NCBI GenBank assembly: GCA_023417735.1
Contig: JAEZEK010000320.1
Location: 1-5,054, forward strand
Length of the DNA stretch: 5,054 bases
Reading direction: 5' to 3'
Origin: Pseudomonadota bacterium
Lineage (GTDB): Bacteria; Pseudomonadota; Alphaproteobacteria; Rhizobiales; Afifellaceae
Numbering within the stretch: the stretch's first letter is position 1; the number at the start of each line of letters is the position of its first letter. The notes under the pieces were generated by a model. It did not search any database. It was not told where the DNA came from and saw only the letters and a program-made list of their open reading frames with translations. Made by a program: the position numbers and the translations under genes. Positions 1-5,054 of this stretch are shown in pieces.

Positions 1-2955
1 GCCCGAGCCACGGGCATTCCTGTTGCGGTCGCGGCCCCGGCCATAGGACGGGCGCCACACCTCCACGAGCTCGGCGTCATCGCCGGCGGCATCGGCCGGC
101 GCAGGGGCGGGACCGGCGACCGGCGCCGATTCGTCCGCCGGCTCCGGGATATCGCTCCCTGCAGGTTCCTGGGGCGCGGGACGCGCGTCCTCGTCGGGTG
201 CGGCTCCGCCCCCGGTCAGGGCGTCCATAGCCGCGTCCTCCGGCGCCCGGTCGGCTGCGATCGTGCCGGCTTCGGCGACGTCGAGCGCGCCGGCGCCGAC
301 GGCGTCGCTGATCGTGTCTGCCTCCGGCTCGGCCCCATCGGCCGCTTCTGCGATCACGTCCGCAAGCTCGAGATCGGGCTCTGCGCCCTGCGCTTCGCCG
401 CCTTCCGCCGAAGGCGACGGTGCGGTTTCCGCCTCCACGGCGGACGAGGCTTCCGTAACCGTCTCCCTCGACACGGGGCCCTCCGGCTCCGGTGCGGGCT
501 TAGGGCGGCGCTCCATGCGGTAGCCAAGGCCGGTCAGGATCACGGCCATGTCTTCGCCCGAGGCGCCGAGCAGCGAGGTCATCGCCGGCGTGACAGTGAA
601 GCCACCGCCGGGGAAGATGCCGTCCGGCTTCATGCCCGGTGCGCCGGGCCGCCAGGCGAGCGCCGGCCGGATCAGGTCCGCGAGCCGTTCCAGGATGTCG
701 ATCCTGACGGCGCGCTTGCCGTAGCCTCGGAAGCCGAACCGCTGATAGGCCTCCGGATCGAAGGTCGGGTCGATGCTCACCGAAGTCCGGCCCGAGCTCG
801 AGATGGTCGACATCTCGGCCAGGCCGGGCAACTCGCCGTCGCGGTGCTTCAGGGTCCAGAGCTGCGCGGCGAGCGTGCTCGGACCCGGTTTCAGGAGCGC
901 CGGAATGTAGAGGTGATGCGCGCCGAAGCGCACGCCGTGGCGCCGCAGGCTCGCACGCGCGTCCTGGTCGAGGCCGCGGACCTCGTCGGCCACGTCGCGC
1001 CGATCGAGAATGCCGAAGTTCTCGACGAGCCGGAAGGCGAGCCCGCGGGCCATCCCGGTCAGCGCCTGATCCTCGCCAAGGTCGACGAGCGGCTTCAGGA
1101 CGGCCCCGACATGGGTCGAGATCCACGAGCTGATCCGATTCTCGACGAGCTCGCGTCCAGGCCCCGAGAGCTGTTCGTCGACCAGCAGAACCGCGCGCGG
1201 CTTCAGAGCGTGCTCGCCCGCGATCAGGCGGGCGACCGGTTCGCCGCGCCAGCGCAGATGATTGTCGAAGGCGAGGACGACCTCGCCGTCGCCGGCCTTG
1301 GCGAGACGTTCGGCGCGATCCACGAGCGCGGTCGAAAGGGCCTTCTGCGCCGCGCCCCGAAGAGCCTTGGCGTCGGCGCCCTCGGCGCGCGCATCCGGCG
1401 TGAACCGGAAGCCCTGCAGGCTCCCGACGTGCTGGCCTTCGACCAGGACATCGCCGGAGGCTGTGATCTCGGCCTCGAGCATCGCGTTCTCCCTCAGGCG
1501 GCGCATGAGCACGCTGGTGCGCCGGTCGACAAATCGTTGGGTCAGGCGTTCGTGGAGAGCATCGGAGAGTGCATCCTCCGCTGCCTTCGTCGCATCGCGC
1601 CAATGCGCCGGATCCGCAAGCCAATTCGGCTGATTTGCCACGAATGTCCATGTGCGGATGTGCGCGATCCGGCTCGACAGCGCGTCGATGTCGCCCTCGG
1701 TGTGGCTGGCGTGCCGGACCTGGGAGGCGATCCAATCGTCCGGGACGACGCCACCGTCGGCCACGAACCGGAAGATGTCGCCGACGAGCTGCGCGTGCTG
1801 GGCGGGCGCGATCCGCCGGTAGTCGGGGAGCCGGCAGACGTCCCACAGGCGGCGGACATTGTCCGCCTCGCGCGCGAGATCGGCCAGCTCCTCGTCGCGC
1901 GCCAGCATCTCGAGGGCCGTCTGGTCGTCGGCCGGCGGAGCCTTGGTCAGCCCTTCGACATCGGGCGGTTCGTCGAGGCTCGCCTTCAGCGCGGCCAGGC
2001 TGGAGAAGTCGAGCGCATCGCTGCGCCATTGCAGCGTGCGGACCGGCTCGAAGCGGTGCGTCTCGATCGCCTCGACGAGTGCGTCCGGAAACGGGTCGAC
2101 GCGGCCGGTGACGCCGAACGTGCCGTCGCGCATGTGCCGGCCGGCGCGTCCGGCGATCTGGGCGAGCTCCGCCGCCGAGAGGTCGCGGAACTGGTAGCCG
2201 TCGAACTTCCGGTGCGCGGCGAAGGCGACGTGATCGAGGTCGAGGTTGAGGCCCATCCCGATCGCGTCGGTCGCGACCAGGAAATCGACGTCGCCCGACT
2301 GGAAGATCTCGACCTGCTTGTTGCGGGTGCGCGGCGAAAGCGCGCCGAGCACGACCGCCGCGCCGCCGCGCTGGCGGCGGATCAGCTCCGCGACCGCATA
2401 GACCTCGTCGGCGGAGAACGTCACCACCGCGGACCGCTCGGGTAGCCGGGTGAGCTTCTTCTGCCCGCTGTAGCTCAGCACCGACATGCGGGGCCGCGTG
2501 ATGATCTGCACGCCGGGCAGGAGCTGCTCGATGATGCCGCGCATCGTTCCGGCGCCGAGGAGAAGCGTCTCCTGGCTTCCGCGCAGGTTCAGGATCCGGT
2601 CGGTGAAGACGTGCCCGCGCTCGAGATCGGCGGCGATCTGGACCTCGTCGATCGCGACGAAGGTCGCGTCCGTCTCCCGCGGCATCGCCTCCACGGTCGA
2701 GACCCAGTAGCGGGGCCGCTCCGGGACGATCTTCTCCTCGCCGGTCACGAGTGCCACCTGGTCGATTCCGGCGCGCTGGGCGACGCGGCCGTAGACTTCG
2801 CGCGCAAGGAGGCGAAGCGGCAGCCCGATGACGCCCGTCTCATGGCCGAGCATGCGCTCGATCGCGAGATGCGTCTTGCCGGTGTTGGTCGGCCCCAGGA
2901 CCGCTGTGACGTTCCGGGCGCTCCAGCGCCGGGAACGGGCGTTCTGCGAAGTCAT
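1..2955 (-). CDS. SUV3/MgpS-like superfamily 2 helicase, partial (C-terminus off the left edge)
   Basis: ATP-dependent helicase, probably acting on RNA in the cytoplasm; the bacterial substrate is not known. The frame is open from ATG 2955 to base 1 (985 codons). Core motifs, in order: Walker A GPTNTGKT (residues 21-28), DEVQ Walker B (103-106; mitochondrial SUV3 has DEIQ), GAGTMR (134-139), ALSPRTR (205-211), motif V ATDAIGMGLN (228-237) and motif VI QIAGRAGR (266-273). These define the SUV3-like family rather than DEAD-box or RecQ proteins. Residues about 286-815 form a conserved-looking part with no function I can name, including VEGQHVGSLQGFRF (505-518), FGAHHLYIPALLKP (677-690) and AVRIDILERLADLIRPAL (about 748-765). 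Then come an acidic low-complexity tail and an Arg/Gly-rich stretch from 967. The ATG lies 15 codons before the first core strand, as I would expect for the family; it has no clear Shine-Dalgarno. In-frame GTG 3009 and TTG 2982 are possible but less likely. In-frame TGA at 3079-3081 limits any extension. Family assignment is firm; role is inferred. Confidence 0.95.
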   Translation of the reverse strand, partial: MTSQNARSRRWSARNVTAVLGPTNTGKTHLAIERMLGHETGVIGLPLRLLAREVYGRVAQRAGIDQVALVTGEEKIVPERPRYWVSTVEAMPRETDATFVAIDEVQIAADLERGHVFTDRILNLRGSQETLLLGAGTMRGIIEQLLPGVQIITRPRMSVLSYSGQKKLTRLPERSAVVTFSADEVYAVAELIRRQRGGAAVVLGALSPRTRNKQVEIFQSGDVDFLVATDAIGMGLNLDLDHVAFAAHRKFDGYQFRDLSAAELAQIAGRAGRHMRDGTFGVTGRVDPFPDALVEAIETHRFEPVRTLQWRSDALDFSSLAALKASLDEPPDVEGLTKAPPADDQTALEMLARDEELADLAREADNVRRLWDVCRLPDYRRIAPAQHAQLVGDIFRFVADGGVVPDDWIASQVRHASHTEGDIDALSSRIAHIRTWTFVANQPNWLADPAHWRDATKAAEDALSDALHERLTQRFVDRRTSVLMRRLRENAMLEAEITASGDVLVEGQHVGSLQGFRFTPDARAEGADAKALRGAAQKALSTALVDRAERLAKAGDGEVVLAFDNHLRWRGEPVARLIAGEHALKPRAVLLVDEQLSGPGRELVENRISSWISTHVGAVLKPLVDLGEDQALTGMARGLAFRLVENFGILDRRDVADEVRGLDQDARASLRRHGVRFGAHHLYIPALLKPGPSTLAAQLWTLKHRDGELPGLAEMSTISSSGRTSVSIDPTFDPEAYQRFGFRGYGKRAVRIDILERLADLIRPALAWRPGAPGMKPDGIFPGGGFTVTPAMTSLLGASGEDMAVILTGLGYRMERRPKPAPEPEGPVSRETVTEASSAVEAETAPSPSAEGGEAQGAEPDLELADVIAEAADGAEPEADTISDAVGAGALDVAEAGTIAADRAPEDAAMDALTGGGAAPDEDARPAPQEPAGSDIPEPADESAPVAGPAPAPADAAGDDAELVEVWRPSYGRGRDRNRNARGSG
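58..495 (-). other. Acidic Ala/Pro/Glu-rich low-complexity tail of the helicase
   Basis: This part encodes residues about 821-966 of the helicase. By hand count it contains about 37 Asp/Glu against 3 Arg and no Lys, with most of the rest Ala, Pro, Gly, Ser, Thr and Val. It is expected to be disordered. It follows the last conserved-looking segment (around YRMERRPKP, 812-820) and changes abruptly into a basic Arg/Gly/Asn stretch beginning WRPSYGRGRDRNRN (967-980), which continues beyond the window. The reading frame stays open, so this is an extension and not a frameshift artefact. An acidic linker before an RG-rich end fits a flexible RNA-binding tail, but that role is inferred from composition only. 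Confidence 0.85.
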
Positions 2956-3177
2956 GCGAAGATCAGTGCGATTTAGGGCCAAGGGGGAAAGCGGGCGAGC
3001 CGCGGACACCGAGCCGCCGCCTGCAACGGGAGGGGGCCGGCGCGAGAAGGCGCGGGGAGACGCCCACAGCGGACAAAATCATGGGAGAGGGGCGGGGGCC
3101 CGTCCGGCGGTCACCAGCCCCGAAGAAATCGCGCATCCTTAGGCGGTCCCAACATGCTTTCCGCGCCCCGTGCCTTG

Positions 3178-3185
3178 GATATAGG
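3178..3185 (-). promoter_or_regulatory. Weak -10-like element, possible helicase promoter
   Basis: On the minus strand this reads CCTATATC, matching 7 of 8 positions of the alphaproteobacterial housekeeping -10 consensus GCTANAWC. It lies about 220 bp before the helicase ATG. No good -35 is found at the expected spacing: TTGACA occurs nearby at 3200-3205 but on the plus strand, the wrong orientation for this element. It may be chance. Confidence 0.2.
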
Positions 3186-3220
3186 CGATCAGGCTCCGTT
3201 TGACACGGAAAATGGGGCCG

Positions 3221-3240
3221 CCGGCGGCAATGCCGCCCGG
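3221..3240 (-). terminator. Terminator-like hairpin downstream of the DUF3108 gene
   Basis: On the minus strand a 6-bp GGCGGC/GCCGCC stem closes an ATT loop, and two outer C-G pairs can form past a bulged G. It begins 37 bp after the DUF3108 stop. A TTTT run follows (3212-3209), but 8 nt beyond the hairpin, so this is not a canonical intrinsic terminator. GC-rich palindromes are common by chance here. If it works, it would separate the DUF3108 transcript from the helicase. Confidence 0.25.
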
Positions 3241-3277
3241 CCATGCGCGGTAAGCGGAGGGCGCCGCCCAGGTGCGC

Positions 3278-4069
3278 TCACTGCAGCGCAATCCGTTCGG
3301 CGCGCAGCACGAGCGGCCCCATCCGGGTGGCGACCCGCAGCCGGACGGGCAGCGCCAGCCCCGCGGACGCGATGGGCGCCAACCATATCTCCATGTCGCG
3401 GTTCTCGGCGAGCTGCCGGATGGTGCGGCGGTTCGCCCGGTGGCCGGCGATGGGGACGTAGCGGATCGCGCAGACCTGGGCCGGGCCCGAATAGCCGTCG
3501 ACCGACCTCACGGCCTCCGTCCGGCTGTAGCTCAGCACGATGTCGAAGCGCTGCCTGCCGTCGAAGACGGGTACGGTGCGGTCGCAGATCTCCGGGCCTG
3601 CGGCGCCGTTCAGCGGGACGACGATCGCGCTCGCCGGATCGAGCACGCTGCGCAGGTCGCCTTCGGAGAGGGGAACGCGGTTCCTGCGGTGCCTCGGGCG
3701 GTCCGGCTCGATCGACGCCGCGGCGACCGCGTCGCGCGAGAAGCTGATGGTGACCGTCTCCGATTCGTCGCCGGTCGTGATCGCCTGCCGATACGAGACA
3801 GGGCTCGGCGACGGCCCCGGGATCGCTCCGGCGGCGCTGATCGAGCTCCTTGCGTTCGAGAGCAGCCGGCTGATTCCGCCGACGCCACCCTGGCCGGCGA
3901 TCCGGTAGGCGGCGCCGTCCGTCTCGATCCTGAGGCTGGCGCTGCCGACCGGCAGACCGACGAGGGAGGCGTTGTAGCGCGCCTCGACGGTGGCCGCCGC
4001 GGCCGCCTGCGACGAGAGCACGAGCGCCGCCGCCGCGAAACCGGATTGCCGCATCCAACGACCGCGCAC
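3278..4069 (-). CDS. DUF3108 domain-containing exported protein
   Basis: Predicted periplasmic protein of unknown function, 263 residues. A Sec-type signal peptide is clear: basic n-region (RGRWMRQ, 2-8), hydrophobic core GFAAAALVL (10-18) and an Ala-rich c-region (22-26), with cleavage expected near 24-26. The mature part opens with YNASLVGLPVG (32-42), the first strand and 'G-x-P-V-G' turn typical of DUF3108, and includes VPVFDGRQRFD (166-176), the family's 'fDGkrryd' block. Cys162 and Cys200 are the only cysteines and could form a disulphide. I chose GTG 4069 because GAGAGGA sits 6 nt upstream and it gives an ordinary signal peptide. ATG 4093 (8 codons longer) and ATG 4054 (5 codons shorter) are in frame but lack a well-placed Shine-Dalgarno; an extension to 4237 would run across the rpmB promoter and is rejected. 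It is divergent from rpmB. Family assignment rests on recalled patterns. Confidence 0.85.
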   Translation of the reverse strand: MRGRWMRQSGFAAAALVLSSQAAAAATVEARYNASLVGLPVGSASLRIETDGAAYRIAGQGGVGGISRLLSNARSSISAAGAIPGPSPSPVSYRQAITTGDESETVTISFSRDAVAAASIEPDRPRHRRNRVPLSEGDLRSVLDPASAIVVPLNGAAGPEICDRTVPVFDGRQRFDIVLSYSRTEAVRSVDGYSGPAQVCAIRYVPIAGHRANRRTIRQLAENRDMEIWLAPIASAGLALPVRLRVATRMGPLVLRAERIALQ

Positions 4070-4075
4070 GCGAAG

Positions 4076-4082
4076 TCCTCTC
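4076..4082 (-). promoter_or_regulatory. Shine-Dalgarno that decides the DUF3108 start
   Basis: The minus strand reads GAGAGGA, followed by 6 nt and GTG at 4069. Neither in-frame ATG nearby (4093 or 4054) has a comparable site at proper spacing, which supports GTG as the true start. Confidence 0.6.
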
Positions 4083-4161
4083 GCCGATGCCATGAAGGTG
4101 CGGCTAGACGCCGATTGAGCCGAAACTGCGGCGCGGCGGCCACCGCGGCAGCGGTCATTCG

Positions 4162-4190
4162 CTTGACCTCGCGCGGCGGCGTCACTATAC
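4162..4190 (+). promoter_or_regulatory. sigma70-type promoter of rpmB
   Basis: A -35 CTTGAC (4162-4167) and a -10 CTATAC (4185-4190) are separated by 17 bp; read the classical way this is TTGACC, 17 bp, TATACG. Both boxes fit the alphaproteobacterial housekeeping pattern closely. Transcription should start near 4197-4199, giving a leader of about 93 nt. Direction and position fit rpmB, and probably the downstream transporter gene as well. No equally good promoter for the divergent DUF3108 gene was found in the same intergenic region. Confidence 0.8.
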
Positions 4191-4213
4191 GAGGCCAATT
4201 CCGGAAACAGATC

Positions 4214-4270
4214 GGTTCGGCCGGCGCTTCCGTGCACCCTGCGCGAAGCGCGTTGTCCATTGGCCGGACC
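4214..4270 (+). promoter_or_regulatory. Structured leader RNA of rpmB
   Basis: The predicted rpmB 5' UTR folds by hand into two stacked stems. The outer stem pairs 4214-4222 with 4262-4270: 9 pairs, one of them G-U. The inner hairpin pairs 4224-4230 with 4245-4251 (7 perfect pairs) and, past a bulged C at 4231, 4232-4235 with 4241-4244 (4 pairs, one G-U), closing an ACCCU loop. G4223 and ten nucleotides at 4252-4261 form an asymmetric internal loop. The rpmB Shine-Dalgarno and start codon (from 4278) stay outside the structure. The pairing is seen directly. A regulatory role, for example feedback by L28, is inference, and I do not recall a described L28 leader in this group. Confidence 0.45.
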
Positions 4271-4290
4271 CGAGAGCGAAGAGGTTTATC

Positions 4291-4593
4291 ATGGCGCGCC
4301 GCTGCGAACTGACCGGCAAGGCCGTGCTGACCGGCAACAATGTGAGCCACGCGAACAACAAGTCGCGCCGCCGGTTCCTGCCCAATCTCTGCAACGTGTC
4401 GCTCGCCAGCGAGACGCTCGGCCGCACCGTGCGCCTGCGGATCGCCGCGGCCGCGCTGCGCAGCGTCGAGCACCGGGGCGGCCTCGACGCCTTCCTGCTG
4501 AAGGCGCGCGAGGAGGAGCTCTCCCCGAAGGCGCAGCTGATCCGCCGCGAGATCATGAAGAAGCAGGCCGAGGCGGAAGCCTCCGCCGCCTGA
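4291..4593 (+). CDS. rpmB: 50S ribosomal protein L28
   Basis: Structural protein of the large ribosomal subunit that binds 23S rRNA. It has 100 residues, normal for alphaproteobacterial L28. The N-terminus is diagnostic: [10 protein letters not shown] (1-10), [20 protein letters not shown] (15-34), then the basic [25 protein letters not shown] region (about 45-69) and a charged, Ala/Glu-rich C-terminal helix. Only Cys5 and Cys34 are present, so this is not the four-cysteine zinc-ribbon form known from some bacteria. The start is firm: GAAGAGG (4278-4284) lies 6 nt before ATG. It is the first gene of a rightward unit with its own promoter and structured leader, and is followed after 8 bp by a transporter gene in the same direction. 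Confidence 0.98.
   Translation: MARRCELTGKAVLTGNNVSHANNKSRRRFLPNLCNVSLASETLGRTVRLRIAAAALRSVEHRGGLDAFLLKAREEELSPKAQLIRREIMKKQAEAEASAA
4572..4587 (+). repeat. Hairpin in the last codons of rpmB, before the transporter gene
   Basis: A perfect inverted repeat GGCGGA/TCCGCC with a 4-nt AGCC loop lies within the end of rpmB, 3 nt before its stop codon and 14 nt before the next start. No T-run follows, so it does not look like an intrinsic terminator. It could affect mRNA processing or initiation of the next gene, or it may simply reflect Ala/Glu codons in GC-rich DNA. Confidence 0.35.
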
Positions 4594-4601
4594 GCCTCCC
4601 G

Positions 4602-5054
4602 ATGACAGCCGCGCTGCGGGGCTTCCCTGTCGCCGTCGCCGCGATGGCGGCCGTCGTGGTCGCCTCGAACATCCTGGTCCAGTACCCGGTCGAGGCCTCG
4701 ATCGGGCGGCTGGACCTGGCCGATATCCTGACCTTCGGCGCGTTCACCTATCCGGTCTCCTTCCTCGTCGTCGACCTCACGAACCGCAATCTCGGACCGG
4801 CCGCCGCGCGCCGCGTGGTGCTCGTCGGATTCGCGATCGCGGTCGTGCTGTCGATCCTGCTCGCCACGCCGCGCATAGCGATCGCGTCGGGGTCGGCGTT
4901 CCTGGCGGCGCAATTCCTGGACATCGCCGTCTTCGACCGGCTGCGCCGGCAGGCATGGTGGAAGGCGCCCGCGATCTCGAGCCTCTTCGGCTCGGCGCTC
5001 GACACGCTCATCTTCTTCTCGCTCGCCTTTGCGCCGGCCTTCGCGGTGCTGGGG
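4602..5054 (+). CDS. yhhQ: VUT-family queuosine precursor transporter, partial (C-terminus off the right edge)
   Basis: Inner-membrane protein of the VUT/YhhQ family (Pfam Vut_1), which imports 7-cyano-7-deazaguanine (preQ0) or preQ1 for queuosine synthesis in tRNA. The 151 visible residues carry family hallmarks: SNILVQYPV (22-30), TFGAFTYPVSFLVVDLTNR (44-62), PRIAIASGSAFLAAQFLD (90-107) and WWKAPAISSLFGSALDT (119-135). Membrane segments are about 8-26, 42-58, 72-89, 92-111 and 130-150; the last segment or so is missing at the window edge. It begins 8 bp after the rpmB stop and has no recognisable Shine-Dalgarno, so initiation may depend on ribosomes finishing rpmB. No later start looks better, because the first membrane segment begins at residue 8. 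Substrate is assigned from the characterised E. coli homologue; preQ0 versus preQ1 cannot be decided here. Confidence 0.93.
   Translation, partial: MTAALRGFPVAVAAMAAVVVASNILVQYPVEASIGRLDLADILTFGAFTYPVSFLVVDLTNRNLGPAAARRVVLVGFAIAVVLSILLATPRIAIASGSAFLAAQFLDIAVFDRLRRQAWWKAPAISSLFGSALDTLIFFSLAFAPAFAVLG

Larger units (their letters stand above)
2956..3277. other. 322-bp intergenic region without a convincing gene
   Basis: This lies between the DUF3108 stop and the helicase start, both leftward. The only sizeable leftward frame (93 codons, 3244-2963) is rich in Arg, Pro and Gly, matches no family I recognise and looks like chance coding in GC-rich DNA. Rightward frames are no better. A hairpin near the DUF3108 end and a weak -10-like element are listed separately. 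If the helicase has its own promoter there, it would have an untranslated leader of roughly 200 nt. There is no Shine-Dalgarno sequence just before the helicase ATG. I see no tRNA or recognisable riboswitch. Confidence 0.6.

Noticed and set aside
263..523. An 86-codon Ser/Ala-rich plus-strand frame
   Set aside because: It is the antisense reading of the helicase's acidic low-complexity tail, and the repeated composition comes from that.
500..2029. A 509-codon minus-strand frame overlapping the helicase
   Set aside because: It lies in another frame of the same strand, is extremely Arg/Pro/Gly-rich and has no family pattern; it is incompatible with the clearly real helicase frame.
844..2445. 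A 533-codon open frame on the plus strand, antisense to the helicase
   Set aside because: It is the shadow of the helicase codon bias in GC-rich DNA; it has no recognisable domain, while the opposite strand has an uninterrupted frame with all helicase motifs.
3200..3205. TTGACA on the plus strand as a -35 box
   Set aside because: No -10 like sequence lies 16-18 bp downstream (GGCGGC there), and no rightward gene follows.
2963..3244. A 93-codon minus-strand frame in the gap before the helicase
   Set aside because: Basic, Pro/Arg-rich, no recognisable domain, no good ribosome binding site; ends 8 bp before the helicase start but looks like chance coding.
4070..4237. N-terminal extension of the DUF3108 protein to ATG 4237
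   Set aside because: It would place the signal peptide more than 60 residues inside the protein and would overlap the rpmB promoter and leader.
3272..4312. Long plus-strand frame opposite the DUF3108 gene, and minus-strand frames running 4473-3610 and 4913-4185
   Set aside because: These are shadows of DUF3108, rpmB and yhhQ; they cross the rpmB promoter and show no family motifs.
4572..4600. Intrinsic terminator between rpmB and yhhQ
   Set aside because: The hairpin has only a 6-bp stem and no T-run follows; it lies within the rpmB coding sequence.

Overview
The window is very GC-rich (about 70% by eye) with strong G/C bias at third codon positions. The ribosomal protein L28 sequence, the rpmB promoter (a CTTGAC and CTATAC pair) and the helicase family all point to an alphaproteobacterium, most likely of the Hyphomicrobiales (Rhizobiales). 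Genus is not determinable from this stretch; a Methylobacteriaceae-like or Salinarimonas-like lineage is only a guess.

Layout. The left 58% (1-2955, minus strand) is one large gene. It encodes a SUV3/MgpS-type superfamily 2 helicase that runs off the left edge: 985 residues are visible and the stop codon is not. It has a complete N-terminal helicase core, a conserved C-terminal part of unknown function, a long acidic Ala/Pro/Glu-rich tail and the start of an Arg/Gly-rich basic end. Next comes a 322-bp stretch without a convincing gene (2956-3277), holding a weak terminator-like hairpin and a weak -10-like element. Then, also on the minus strand, comes a secreted DUF3108-family protein (3278-4069), whose best start is a GTG preceded by a clear Shine-Dalgarno sequence.

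A 221-bp divergent intergenic region (4070-4290) carries a well-formed sigma70-type promoter for the rightward genes and a strongly structured rpmB leader. Rightward lie rpmB (4291-4593, complete) and, 8 bp later, a VUT/YhhQ-family queuosine-precursor transporter (4602 to beyond 5054, truncated by the window end).

How it fits together. The rightward unit links a core ribosomal protein to uptake of a tRNA-modification precursor; the absence of a Shine-Dalgarno before the transporter suggests translational coupling to rpmB. The leftward unit holds a periplasmic protein of unknown function and an RNA-helicase-like protein. From memory, rpmB, DUF3108 and this helicase are neighbours in many alphaproteobacteria, often followed by an S4-domain protein, a ferredoxin and a CarD regulator, which may lie beyond the left edge. 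No mobile element, CRISPR array, tRNA or rRNA is visible. This is a conserved chromosomal region and I see no wholly new system; the most interesting unexplained item is the 57-nt structured leader of rpmB.
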